Below, one piece after another: positions 1 through 11,037 of a stretch of 64,000 bases of DNA (the stretch's first letter is position 1; each line of letters begins with the position of its first letter). The stretch is from Scolanthus callimorphus (lineage: Eukaryota > Cnidaria > Anthozoa > Actiniaria > Edwardsiidae). Below the pieces are notes generated by a model. It ran no database searches. It saw nothing but the letters and a program-made list of their open reading frames with translations, and was not told where the DNA came from. Position numbers and translations under genes: made by a program. The stretch is from assembly GCA_033964015.1 (NCBI GenBank), contig CM066919.1, positions 2,570,101-2,634,100 of the forward strand. Reading direction: 5' to 3'.

Positions 1-2291
1 CATCTGTAAGTCAGGCGAAGGAAAACTCACCAATGTTTACTTTCCTCTTGTTTCTGAGCAACATAAGTACAATACGAGAAGATTACAAGAAGTTATGCAC
101 AAGAAAGTTGGTTCTACTCCGGTGTAAGGACCTGTGTATTGTTCACGAGTTGCGTTACAAAGCTTCCTTTGTTTGGTAGAACGAATCATGATGAAATAAG
201 AACTAAACACAAAGGGGTCCTCTGGGAATGGTTCTTACACCGAGGTAAACCCAGAAAGTTTTGCCCCAAAGTAAATGGAAAATATTGTTGGAACGATGTT
301 ACTCTTTCAATCAAAAACATGCTAATTTCGGTTACATGTATGTCTAATAATGAGGCAATTGGATGTGTTTCCAGGTACCCAACCCCCTCTTTGATCTGGC
401 AGGAATAACTTGTGGCCATTGCCTGGTGCCTTTCTGGACGTTTTTTGGAGCGACACTTATTGGAAAAGCTGTTATCAAAATGCATATACAGGTAGGTGCA
501 TGAGCTAAAAGTTTAGATTTGCTAGATTGGCGGTCTTTAGCCTCTGTAAACAGTCCAAAAATATATAAGGTTATGTGGATGATGATTGTTGCTGCACTCG
601 TTTATGTGAATTTGTCTCACAGCTTGACCATTTTCTCATTTCAGAAAACCTTTGTTATCCTGTCTTTTAGTAAGCATTATGTGGAAGCCGTTTTGGAATT
701 CGTGGGGTAAGAAGGTCCCAAAGCTTACAGTAATACTCATAAAACGGAGCAGTGCTAATGCGTCATCTTGTCAGCTCCTCAATTTATTTGCAAGTACTGT
801 AGACTAGTGAAGTTGTTTGAAAGCATCACATTTGTCAAATCAATTCTGCTTCCAATTTCATTTTGATTACGAGCCAGGTCCTCTTCACTTGTACAATAAA
901 CAGGGGCACCCAACGAGACAATACCGTAAAACAGCTCAGAATGCCATTACAAGTCGTTGCTGAGCATACAAATGACTGTAAACTGGGTATTTTTAATCCC
1001 TACAAATTTGATATCTGTTCGGATTTCGTAGCTGAAAGTTTTGGGTTGCGAAAATTTTAGGGATTGAAATCAAGTCTTCCGAAAATGCTAGGGGAAAACT
1101 CTATCCGAAAATTTTAGGTGACCTTTTTAACGGCAAAAATCCCCCCAAAATTAGTAAAATTTAACCTTTTTGTGCTATTCGAAAAATCCAGGGGATCTTA
1201 TGATCTATATACGAAAGTTAAAGCTTGAAATTCTGGAGCGAAAGTTTCAGCTCTCAGGCCCCCATCCGAACAGATATTTTACCGAAAATAATCGTTGGGT
1301 GCCCCTGAATAAACTGAAACGTTTTCACGATCAACCCCCAAGAATTATCCGAGTGTTGTTGTGAAAGTTTTCTGCAAGATTATGGATTATTGCTATTATA
1401 GTCACATTTTAACTCCGCCTTGCTTCATTTCAGGTCCATTCCTACAGTTGGGCCTTACATACAGAAGCCCTTCAAAATTGCTCTTGATAAGCAAAAAGAA
1501 AAACTGCACCGCTCACCAGGCGCGTCCACGTCAACCACTTCAGTGAGTATCCCACGACTGAATTACAATAATAGTTTTGAATATCCTCACAGTTTGTTGG
1601 CAACCTCCGATTCCTGTCATTTCTCTTGCTTTTATAGAATGATAATCTTAGCAACATCTGTCATACGTCATACAAATTTAAATACTTAGACACAGTGACT
1701 CCCCCTTTCAATGTCAATTTCTACTTTGCAGATCCGCATTGTCTGGTTTCTTATCGTCAGTTCCTGCGGCGTATTTCTTAATATTGTGATTATCAACATT
1801 CAACTCTAAAATTTAAGACGTTCAATTTTCTGAATTCAGTTTTGATTTTAATAGCTATTTTTGATACTCGATCAGTATTGTCCCGATAAACTCGGTATTG
1901 TCCCGATAAATCTCGGTATTTTATACAGGCCAACATTGTTTTTCTTTTAAGGAAGTTTTTTGTTGGCGTAAATATATCTCGCGATATGAAAGCTGGCAAT
2001 AAAAGCACATCTCGATCCTCCCTTCCTTCTCCTTCTAGATTTGTAGGAGTGCCTCTGAGTGACTGTTCCATCTTGTATCAAACGTACTGGAGCGATCAAA
2101 TAAAACAGCGATTCTGATATTTTCAATGCTGTTTTCAGGAGCCGAATATCCTGGCGTGGATTTTCGAGAAGCTGGTGATAGCGATGATAATTTACTTCCT
2201 CCTGTCCATTATCAACTCTACTGCACAGGCGTATGCCAAGAGGCTGGACGAGAAAAAACGTCAGGCCATGAAACCCGGGAAGGGCGAGTGA
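1..2291 (+). CDS. VMP1: Vacuole membrane protein 1, 3' part (five exons, 5' end outside window)
   Basis: Exons 1-5, 375-491, 645-706, 1434-1542 and 2139-2291 join in one frame with GT-AG borders (donor GTAAGT at 6) and give the last ~147 residues. The run [20 protein letters not shown], then [20 protein letters not shown], matches the conserved VTT/DedA (SNARE-associated) region of animal VMP1. The last exon, starting [12 protein letters not shown], carries the final hydrophobic helix and a polar [10 protein letters not shown] tail. VMP1 is a multi-pass ER protein that acts as a phospholipid scramblase and is needed for autophagosome formation (family knowledge). Assigning the first 5 bases as the end of the preceding exon is inferred from the donor site and frame. 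A possible ATTAAA polyadenylation signal lies at 2377-2382. No frame breaks are seen. Confidence 0.93.
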
Positions 2292-3194
2292 AGTCGGCAA
2301 CCCACATTTTACGTGTATGCAATATAGGACTAGCCTATGGGACGTGTGGTATTAGAGTTTTACGACGCTCTCTCTCATTAAACTCTCTCATTACTCTTTG
2401 TAATTAAAAAAATTCTATTATTTCAAGTGAATTCGTCCCGACTCAAGTGCGGCGTTCGCTGACCTGGCTAATACGTCGACCTTCGGTGGCCTGCATTCTA
2501 ATTCAACCAACCGCATTTTGTCAAATTTACGATAATGAACCAAATCTCATTCCCAGAGCCTTGCGGTTTTCAACAGTTACTAGGTTTGGGTAACAGCTCT
2601 CTGAACAATTGTTACCCCCATGGAAATCAGAAAGAGGCTCTGTAACGAGAATGGAAAAAAAGGGAAAGGAACTTCCGAACTCATCCCACAGTGTGTTTCT
2701 TTGTGCAGTTGCATGCATTGCAATGTAAGTAAACTTCCAATCAAAGAGTGTTGTGATAACTTATCACATACGACAACTAGAGTGAGCTGATCGGTAATCG
2801 ACATTTCGATGGTGGTTTTTATTTCGTCAAATGCGCTATTCATTTTGCTTTTTGTGTGCGTGGTTCTTGTATGTCATGTTGCAAGACACTTGTAATATTT
2901 GGGATGTTTCTGGTTTTTGTCGCCTTGCTGTGAATTTGACATGGTTTCAGTCGACGTTTTAACTTGGTTTTAGGGACAATCAGCCAAAACATGGAAGGCA
3001 TGAAAATCCCAAAACAAAACAAAATATTTATTAGATTGGTTGGGAAACTGTCGATCGATGACAGAAATTTGAGTGATTAAAAAAAAACCAGCCTTCTTCA
3101 CGGCAAAGTTTCGGTGGTTTGGTTGTCCATGTCACTCTACAACGTAAGGGATGGACGGGACCCGCCCTCATTACACAAAGTAATTAAACTGAAC
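2292..3194. other. Intergenic, no gene recognised
   Basis: Only short open frames without recognisable domains are present. ATTAAA at 2377-2382 could end the VMP1 transcript. No clear repeat structure was found here. Confidence 0.5.
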
Positions 3195-3196
3195 TA

Positions 3197-3666
3197 CAGT
3201 GGTACCTCTCTTCAGCGACCACCTCTATTTAGCGACCGCGGCCACTATTTTCCAGTACCAAGTGCTAGTATCACCTCTATTAAGCGGCCACAAAAGGCTA
3301 TTAATGATTCTTAATACCATTTTGGTGACAGAAAATGTTGTAACAATTAATAACAACAGGAAATTATTCTTTTATCTTGTTGTGACAAACTTAAAAGCCG
3401 CTAATGCAGCTCAAACATCCAGTGGCGATTCTTTGAGAAGCATTTTTACAGTAGTTTCAGCGGAAATTACAGTGCAACACTGAAAGTTCTCAAAGAGTTT
3501 CTAGAGCGAGTTACACAATCAATAATAGCATTAACTAGCCATTATTTGGTTATCTAGTGAGTTTCATAACTTTTCTCGTACGACCTCCATTAAGCGGCCA
3601 ACCTCTATTAAACGGCCAGCCACTTGGCTCGGTCCCGAGGGTGGCCGCTTAATAGAGGTACCACTG
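3197..3666. mobile_element. Tigger/pogo-like MITE
   Basis: A 470-bp element with terminal inverted repeats CAGTGGTACCTCT and AGAGGTACCACTG, flanked on both sides by TA as expected for Tc1/mariner-pogo targets. Subterminal AAGCGGCC/GGCCGCTT motifs recur in both orientations. No transposase frame is present, so it is non-autonomous. Confidence 0.8.
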
Positions 3667-4150
3667 TATACTATAACCTGAATGGGAGTTAGTAAAACGC
3701 CATGGGCGATTTCTTTTGTGGACGATCTCTGTCAAAGCGTTATTGGTATATTTTTACTCGCAAGATGAGATGACAAGATATTTATACATTCTAGATGAGT
3801 AACTTATGGAAATGTATATTTTTGCTGAGCTTCGTTTCCAGTATGAATGACTTAATTCCAAACGGCTTGTGCACCTGAACTAATTCAATAAAATGCAAGA
3901 ATTTGAGAATTTGAGAAGTTGCTGAGTGTTTCATGTATATAGGCATTGTCCACACTAACGCGTTTTGTACTTCCCTGTACGTAGTCTGTAAGGGACGGAC
4001 CATTAGAAAAGTGATGGGGGGGGGGACAAAAAAAATCCATCCACACCAAAAAAAATCGTGAAAAAAATCCACCCAACCCCCTGGATGAAAAAAAAAACCA
4101 TCCACGTCCAAGGAACCAGACATAAGTAGGAGGAGGATTTTGACTTCATT
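3667..4150. other. Intergenic with A- and G-rich low-complexity stretch
   Basis: Positions 3990-4110 contain a G run followed by A-rich imperfect repeats (AAAAAATCCA-like). The edge GGGACGGACCATTAGAAA resembles, inverted, the stretch ending near 50370, so both may be ends of one repeat family. No gene is seen. Confidence 0.4.
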
Positions 4151-4830
4151 TCACTCATATACTTTTAAATAAAAATTACGGCGCGCTGCGCGCGCATAAG
4201 AACTGACATCTGATATAGTCTTTGAGAACTCACGCAACGTAGACACCTCGTGCCGTTTACAAGAACAAGTATATCTTGGCGCGGAAAAACAAACTCCCGA
4301 TTTATTAAAGGTACGCAGATAGTAAAGCAAAGTATTTATTTGAAAAGCGGCAGCTTTAAAGGCTTCCAGAGTTCCTATTTTTACTATATTGTTAGGAGGT
4401 AGGTTCCATATTCTTATCACTCTTGGGAAAAAAAGATTATTAATAGATGAAAGAACATTTGACTGTAATTGTTCAAAACAAGCCACAAGGTTATAAAATG
4501 TATACAGTAAGTCAAGACTGATGGTAAAGTCTCCTTATTTCAAGTTGGCTAACAAGATCGGATGAACTTGCTTGGTAATAATATAATAATAATCAGTTTA
4601 ATTACTCTTTTCGTAGCTTCAGCTAAATTACAAGAGTGGTCAGGATTCAATTAATTACAAAAAAATATTACATACATCTCACACTGTAGCTGTAATTCGT
4701 GTAATTGTTGGAGACGAATCTTGCTGCGTTTATTTTTTTTACTTGCTCCAAGCGTAATAATATGTCTGTATGTGGACTCCAGGCCGCTGACCGTATTCCA
4801 GTGTTGGTCTAATAACGAGACCTCGTTCTT
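4151..4830 (-). mobile_element. CR1/L2-like LINE remnant, 3' (C-terminal RT) part
   Basis: The minus-strand frame 4486-4151 has the typical tail of CR1/L2-type reverse transcriptase ORFs: FFPRVIRIWNLPPNNIV followed by LEAFKAA. Upstream on the same strand, near 4830-4780, the phrase IRPTLEYG recalls the thumb motif (LVRPxLEYAS). Frames are broken and the catalytic core is absent, so this is a dead fragment. Confidence 0.6.
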
Positions 4831-5564
4831 TGACTGCAGGCTCGCAGGGTTTTAAAGTTCTTATCACACCCAGGGTTCTATTCGCACTGGGTCCCAGTAG
4901 TACGCATATAAGAGATCAACTCATTAGCATATGTCTCAGTCTCAGTTGGTTTGAGAACGCCGCGCCGTCGACGTCTCTCTGGTCCGACTAAAAGTTCTAT
5001 ACTCTGCACAAGACTTCACAGCCATTCTACAATTAAAGTCTACAGGTTTTCATCATCTCCACTTATTTCCTCTTCCTGCCAGCATTCTACTATTCGCTCG
5101 GTGGCGTCTGCAATTTCGGTTTGAATTCAAATGTTGTGCTTTATAATATCCTGTCATTTGCCTCCATGCCGTTTCACTCAAGGGCGAACTGTTTCATTTA
5201 TATTTACAGGTCCACAGTCGTACCGGGTTCCGCGGGAGCTCTTCTACCGGCGTTTTCCTTCGTAAATAAATACTCGAACCCCGAAGCCGACTTGGCCGCG
5301 TGTTGGAGCATACTTTGTCATACTTCTATCGGCCATTCTTCTCTACCGCCATCTCGTCACGCTCCCTCTGTGGTAAGCGGGCTTTCAGTATCCCTGCTTG
5401 TCTGCCACTTAGTTGTTGCCATTACAATTTTTGCTTATGTGTTCGCTGAGTACAGCACCATTTGTAGCTATTATCTTCGCGCTCCCTGTTAGTCTGGCAG
5501 AGTTAGTTCGCTTACCACGGATTATATGGTAATTGCCTCGCCATTTGTCTTGTTTCCGTCATTG

Positions 5565-6440
5565 CTTTATGCACATGGGCGACTGAGTGAACCTCGCCGT
5601 AAATTTTTCGCTCAATTTTTTATGCACATGGGCGACCGGGTGAACCTCGCCGTAATATGTATATATTTTTTTCACTCCATTTTCTGTGCATGTGGGCGAC
5701 TGGGTGAGCCTCGCCGTATATTTTTTCACTCCATTTTCTGTGCATGTGGGCGACTGGGTGAGCCTCGCCGTAATATATTTTTTTCTCACTCCATTTTCTG
5801 TGCATGTGGGCGACTGGGTGAGCCTCGCCGTAAATTTTTTCACTCCATTTTCTGTGCATGTGGGCGACTGGGTGAGCCTCGCCATATAATTTTTCACTCA
5901 ATTTTTATGCACATGGGCGACTGGGTGAACCTCGCCATACAATTTTTCACTCAACTTTTTATGCACATGGGCGACTGGGTTAACCTCGCCGTAATATTTT
6001 TTTTTTTTCTCACTCCATTTTCTGTGCATGTGGGCGACTGGGTGAGCCTCGCCGTAAATTTTTTCACTCCATTTTCTGTGCATGTGGGCGACTGGGTGAG
6101 CCTCGCCGTAAATTTTTTCACTCCATTTTCTGTGCATGTGGGTGACTGGGTGAGCCTCGCCATATAATTTTTCTCTCTATTTTTATGCACATAGGCGACT
6201 CGGTGAACCTCGCCTTAAACTTTTTTTTTTTCACTCCATTTTCTGTGCATGTGGGCGACTGGGTGAACCTCGCCACAAATTTTTTCCACTTCATGTTCTG
6301 CGCATGTGGGCGACTGGGTGAACCTCGCCGTAAAATTTTCTCTCCATTTTCTGTGTATGTGAGCGACTGGGTGAACCTCGCCGTAAAATGTTTCCCTCTA
6401 TTTTTATGCACATAGGCGACCGGGTGAACCTCGCCATATA
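5565..6440. repeat. 54-60 bp minisatellite, about 16 units
   Basis: Units read roughly GGGCGACTGGGTGAGCCTCG, then CCGTAAATTTTTTCACTCCA, then TTTTCTGTGCATGT, with T-run length differences between units. About sixteen GGCGAC(T/C)GGGTGA cores can be counted. Because many units are 54 bp (18 codons), several frames stay open on both strands, giving repeat peptides such as HVGDWVSLAVNFFTPFSV. I take these frames as by-products, not proteins. Confidence 0.9.
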
Positions 6441-7039
6441 ATTTTTCACTCCATTTTCTCGCCATATACTTATATTTATATTTTCATGGGTCGCATCCCC
6501 CTTCTCAGCACTCCTGGAGAGGCTATCTAATGTCCTCTGGGCAATGTCGGTTCCTTTTGTCCCTTGGGACATCTGGAATCCGTCTAGTGCCCTGTCCTCG
6601 GACGGGGCATTCTGGGTTTGCTGGGTTTGGGGCTGTTCCCTTTTGCCTCAGCGTATAGCCATTTCAGTACATAGACGTATATTTATGGGCAGGGGTGCAG
6701 CCCCAAACCCAGTAAACCCCTTGTACTTAGCCTAGTGGTGCAGTTATATACACAATGTTAGTTGCATGCGATATTCCCTACATAACGAGCTTGAGGGTTG
6801 AGTTTTGGGGAGACTATTGGTTGTTCTGGGTCTTATATGTCATGTCTTGCTTGTGCCCCTTTTGTTTAGCCACATATGGCGAGTTTTATGTTGGTACGCC
6901 TTAACCTATAACTCCTCAATCTGTCTATCGTCTATTTTGCCTTAGTACTGCGCTCGACCTCGTCGGTTCGACCCAACCCTATAAAGTGTGTTACTGTGAT
7001 TGCAAGTGTTTTCCCTGAGTTATGGGGTAGTTCTAGTTA

Positions 7040-7600
7040 CGGTATAATTCTGAGTTTCGGGTAGTTTTGTGTGGGCCTAAAGGATAGTCATGAATTATGC
7101 CAGGATATGTCTGAGTTGTGGGATGGTTCTGAGTTGTGGGCTAGTTCTGAGTTATGGGTAATTCAGAATTATGGAGAGGACTAGTAGAAAGTAGTTTTGT
7201 GTAAGCCTAGAGGAAAGACATGAATTATGCCAGGATATGTCTGAGTTGTGGGATAGTTCTGAGTTGTGGAATAGTTTCTGAGTTGTGGGCTAGTTCTGAG
7301 TTGTGGGTAATTCAGAATTATGAGAAAAACTAGTAGGTAGTAGTTTTGTGTCAGCCTAGAGGATAGTCATGAATTATGCCAGGATATGTCTGAGTTGCAG
7401 GATAGTTCTGAGTTGTGGGCTAGTTCTGAGTTATGGGTTATTCAGAATTATGGAAAGAACTAGTAGGTAGTAGTTTTGTGTAAGCCTAGAGGATAGTCAT
7501 CAATTATGCCAGGATATGTCTGAGTTGCCGGATAGTTCTGAGTTATGGGCTAGTTCTGAGTTATGGGTAATTCAGAATTATGGATAGGACTAGTAGGTAG
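7040..7600. repeat. Tandem array, unit about 135-140 bp, ~4 copies
   Basis: Each unit contains GTTTTGTGTAAGCCTAGAGG, AATTATGCCAGGATATGTC, several GTTCTGAGTTGTGGG sub-repeats and GGTAATTCAGAATTATG. The short GTTCTGAGTT(A/G)TGGG motif is itself repeated inside each unit. Related CCCATAACTCAGAA phrases occur inverted at 42560-42620 in the sister element. Confidence 0.85.
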
Positions 7601-7703
7601 TGAAGTGGTGCTTAAACCTGCTTGCAGAGTGTCAGATCAGCGTAGCCAGGCCTACTTTCCCATAACTTATATAGTACAATGGGATCCAGTGCGAATATAG
7701 TAC

Positions 7704-7978
7704 TATTCGCACTGGGTCCCAGTAGTACGCATATAAGAGATCAACTCATTAGCATATGTCTCAGTCTCAGTTGGTTTGAGAACAAGCGCCGGAATGGCGT
7801 CCATGGGGGACGCCATGTGTCGGTGGCGGCTGTGGGTCCCATTGTGCTCACCCTTAGGCTTGGTGGCGCCTTCTCACTTTTATTCACCCACCCTCCCTCC
7901 CTTTGCCTTTGCCATTTTGTGCTCCGCCAGGCCTACTTTCCCATAACTTATATAGTACAATGGGATCCAGTGCGAATA
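7704..7978. mobile_element. Short relative (275 bp) of the large inverted-repeat element
   Basis: It has the same ends as the 4879-7697 element (TATTCGCACTGGG to CCAGTGCGAATA) and the same ~80 bp left subterminal stretch (CATATAAGAGATCAACTCAT, then GTCTCAGTTGGTTTGAGAAC), but a short unrelated-looking middle. It is flanked by TAGTAC at 7698-7703 and 7979-7984, a likely 6-bp target duplication. It directly abuts the long copy. Confidence 0.75.
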
Positions 7979-8103
7979 TAGTACTGTTTCCCTTTGCGGC
8001 TATTTCAGAACAACGAGGGCCTCAGCGTAGTAGTTGCTCTCATTGCATCGTACTCCTAGATAGTCTTTGGTTTGACACTTTGGCAAAGGGCTCCATGTTT
8101 GCT

Positions 8104-8438
8104 GTACACTTTTTTATAAGAACGTCAAATTTTCAGTTGAGGCTGGGTCGTTCTTATTTTTGGAAATGTTCTGACGGCTGTTCTTACAGTTCAGTGACGT
8201 CGGAACCTGAAATATGATAGATCCTGGATAGATCTTGTAGAAGGATACATACCAAATTACAATATTGAAGGTCATTATTAACACATTTGATTCTGGATTT
8301 TAGAACGCATCACTGAAAATCAATCTATTTTGCTCCTATCTGAGGCTCAGGCATGTTCTTAGCATGTTCTTAAAATTTGGTTAAATTTCAGGCTGAACGT
8401 TCTTATAAAAAAGGTTCTTATAAAAAAAAGAGTGTATA
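8104..8438. mobile_element. Probable MITE
   Basis: GTACACTTTTTTATAAGAAC near 8104 is roughly inverted in GTTCTTATAAAAAAAAGAGT to GTATAC at 8415-8438. The middle repeats GTTCTTA-type motifs. No coding content; the target duplication is unclear. Confidence 0.45.
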
Positions 8439-8502
8439 CTAATAGGACGACGGTTTCTCTTCTTTGTGGCTTTAACACCATGCCGATGACCAATTGAGTA
8501 CA

Positions 8503-9434
8503 CTATAGGGATCGTCTAGTATGGCCCATCCATGGAAGTGATTGGGCGGTATATGATGGTGTCTGGGTGTCGTCCGCAAAGAGCCTGATCTGATGCCTCA
8601 CAAATGTCGTTGAGATACAACAGAAAAAGAGTTGGTCCAAGTACGGAGCCTGTGGCACTCCTGATGTAACATGCACCTTATTAGAGTGGGAGCCATTGAC
8701 TACCACGTACTGGGACCTGTTGCTTTGGAAGCCAGATATCCAGGCTAGTGTTTTCCCCTCGTGACATAATGAGAAAGCTTTTTCAAGAGCTTTGGATGCG
8801 ACACTTTATCAAAGGCTTTACAGTAGTCTATAGTAAAGCATCCACTTGGCCGTGGTGGTTTAAAGGCCCATCACCAACCGAGAGCCTTTGCGAACTCTTA
8901 AAAAGAATGGATCAATTTGAAAACAAAAGAAAACGGAGCGCAAGGATCCTGGTTGGTGATGGGCCTTTAATACGTTTGCCTAATCGTGGAATATGAGGAC
9001 TAACGGGACATTGCCGTGCGGAAGCCATGTCGGAAAATTGACATGTACGTTGACTGATAAATGTTGTTCAGATGACTAAGAACAATATGCTCCATGATCT
9101 TATAGCTAATGCAGGTTAGAGAAATAGGGCGGTAATTTTCTGTGTTCTTTAGCTGACTTCTTGTGCATTGGCACGATCATTGCATTTAGCCAGATTGCTG
9201 GCAAACTCCCCTCGCTTTGCTCTAACTTTGGTTGAACATAAAGCTCAACGTCCCGGAAAGTTCCTTTGCCAGATCTCGTAACACGCGAGGTGAGATACCA
9301 TCAGGGCCACTACTCTTGGATACATTTAGGCCAGCTAGTTGCTTGTAGACACCTGAGTAAGGTATGAGTATACCTTTGAGGGCTGTCGCGGGAAAAAAAA
9401 TCGCGTCACAATTTCCATCACAACCGTCGTTCAT
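8503..9434 (-). mobile_element. CR1/L2-like LINE remnant (partial RT), interrupted by a MITE
   Basis: Read on the minus strand from 9434 down, LNVSKSSGPDGISPRVL is the opening RT motif. Further down, 8706-8503 encodes VTSGVPQ and then IRLFADDT, the catalytic aspartate pair. Between them the frame is broken and carries a 103-bp insertion (8864-8966). The element is dead. Confidence 0.75.
8864..8966. mobile_element. TTAA-flanked MITE (piggyBac-like)
   Basis: Perfect terminal inverted repeats AGGCCCATCACCAACC and GGTTGGTGATGGGCCT are bounded by TTAA on both sides (8860-8863 and 8967-8970). It sits inside the LINE remnant, so it is the younger insertion. The TTAA target is typical of piggyBac-mobilised elements; the family assignment is inference. 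Confidence 0.8.
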
Positions 9435-9611
9435 ATATCATTTTAAAGCTAAATGGTTGGTCTATCTGATGAACAATTTTGTTGTTTTCATTATATTGTA
9501 CATGAACATATATTTTTTTAGCTCCAAAGAAAGAAGTACCGACCTTCTTTAAAAAGTTCCAGCTTCTTCCAGTTAAATTATACAGCTCTAAATTTAAGTT
9601 GTTCTAAAAAA

Positions 9612-9754
9612 GGTGTGCGGGATTTTTGATTTTCCTTCTCTCAAAACATATTTTACGTTAATTTATGTGTTAGCATTGCCAAAAATATCCATTTTCAACC
9701 TGTTTTTACGTGATATTTCCGCAAATACGTAAAATATCAATAATCCCGCACACC
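9612..9754. mobile_element. Probable MITE, 143 bp
   Basis: GGTGTGCGGGATT at 9612 and its inverse AATCCCGCACACC ending at 9754 bound an AT-rich core in which TTTTACGT/ACGTAAAA motifs also pair. No coding content; the target duplication is not clear. Confidence 0.55.
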
Positions 9755-11037
9755 AAGGGCGTTCCATAGTTAAAACTACCGGCGGGAAAAACGAAAACTT
9801 GTAGGCATTGGTATTGCACTGCAAGTGGCGGTAAGTGTATGGATGATGCTCGCGGGTTCTATAGTTTGTTGGTTGGATACACTCTGGAAACGCAAGATTG
9901 CAAAAGCCGTGGACAGATTTATAAATAAGAGCAACGGAACGCGCAAGTGGCGCCGACATTCCAGAGTGTAAAAGTTCGTACATTAAAGTTCATTTGCCAG
10001 TCTCTGGACCATTGTGTGAGGGTATTTACGTCCTCTTGCAAAATTTGGTTATCCTGGGCAGAATTTATTTCACGGTTAACCACGGCATCGTCAGCAAAAA
10101 GCTTAATGCTAGATTGTAAATTGCAAATCAATGTCATTGATGTAAATAATGAACAATGTATGCCCAAGTACTGTTACTGAGGGACTCCAGATATAACAGG
10201 AGCCCAATTTGATGTTGCTGCCCCTAACACTTGGACACGTTTGCTAGGATTTCCTGGAAACTTGAGATCCATTTGTGAGACTTCCCTGATATGCCATAGT
10301 ACATAGTATGAGAGCTTAGGCCAGAGAAAGCGGTTGTGCGGTACACAGTCAAACGCCTTTGAGAAGGCAAGTACTACAGCGTCTGTCCTCCTGTGGTTGT
10401 ACAGTGAAGTAAACGAGCCATTCAACACAGTGATTAACTGAGTTTCAGTGGAGAATGCTCTTCTGGAGCCGTGTTGGCTGTCTGTCAAGATGTTGTCAGC
10501 AACGTTGTGCTGTTGTACTACACACAATTCAGAATTTGTGTAATTGGTTTGAATACAGTCATATGAAAACCGCTCTGTTCCATGACTTAACATGAAATAC
10601 AGGTCAGGAAAATAGGCCTAGTGTAGTTCTCAGAGGAGGATTTGTCTCCCTTTTTGTTGACAGGAGCAATTACAGCTAGCTTCCATTCATCAGACAGGAT
10701 ACCAGCATCATAGGACTTTGTAAATGACTTAAGGATTCTGGCACATTTTTGAGCACCCAGGGGGGTACATAGTCTGGGCCACTGGCTTTGTGGGGCCTGA
10801 GATTCCTTAATTGGTCTTCAATACCTGTCGACTGAGTCGTTCAAGGTAGCGGCAAGGGTCTTTCTCAGGAATGTTAGATGTGTCCTCCTTAGTATACACA
10901 GAGCAAAAATAATTGATCAAAACCCAGCTTTGTGTTTGTTGGTGACAATGATTGTCTGACCATATGTCAGAGGAGGTATACCAATAGTAGCGTGTACTTG
11001 TTTTTCGGTTGGCTCCTGGATAATGGCGATATTTCAA
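9755..11037 (-). mobile_element. CR1/L2-like LINE remnant, second copy
   Basis: On the minus strand 11037-10807 has NYFCSVYTKEDTSNIPE (linker before RT). 10593-10174 has DSQHGSRRAFSTETQL, AFSKAFDCVPHNRF and VISGVPQ. 10167-9919 has IKLFADDAVV and then LTQWSRDWQMNFN. 9983-9700 carries the C-terminal NTNAYKFSFFP phrase. Thus RT motifs appear in order, but with frameshifts and an internal deletion before the C-terminus. No endonuclease is seen upstream. Confidence 0.8.

Larger units (their letters stand above)
4879..7697. mobile_element. Large non-autonomous inverted-repeat DNA element, copy 1 (2.8 kb)
   Basis: The left end TATTCGCACTGGGTCCCAG at 4879 is the inverted partner of the right end GGGATCCAGTGCGAATA finishing at 7697. 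The interior holds a 54-bp minisatellite (5565-6440), an older tandem array (about 7040-7600) and no transposase-like frame. Internal phrases such as GGCAGGGGTGCAGCCCC (6690s) and CTCGGACGGGGCATTCTGG (6600s) reappear inverted in the element at 42428-46018, so the two are copies of one family. The superfamily is not assigned. The ORF at 5121-5492 has no recognisable domain. Confidence 0.7.

Noticed and set aside
5565..6440. Possible CRISPR array (regular repeats)
   Set aside because: Units are contiguous tandem repeats with no unique spacers, no cas genes, and the context is a eukaryotic genome.
5526..6572. Long open frames on both strands with GDWVSLA-like or AHPVAHMHRK-like repeats
   Set aside because: They arise from the 54-bp minisatellite, are open in several frames on both strands, and contain no non-repeat domain.
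8748..8996. 82-codon open frame
   Set aside because: It runs through the TTAA-flanked MITE and an antisense LINE remnant, so it cannot be a host gene.
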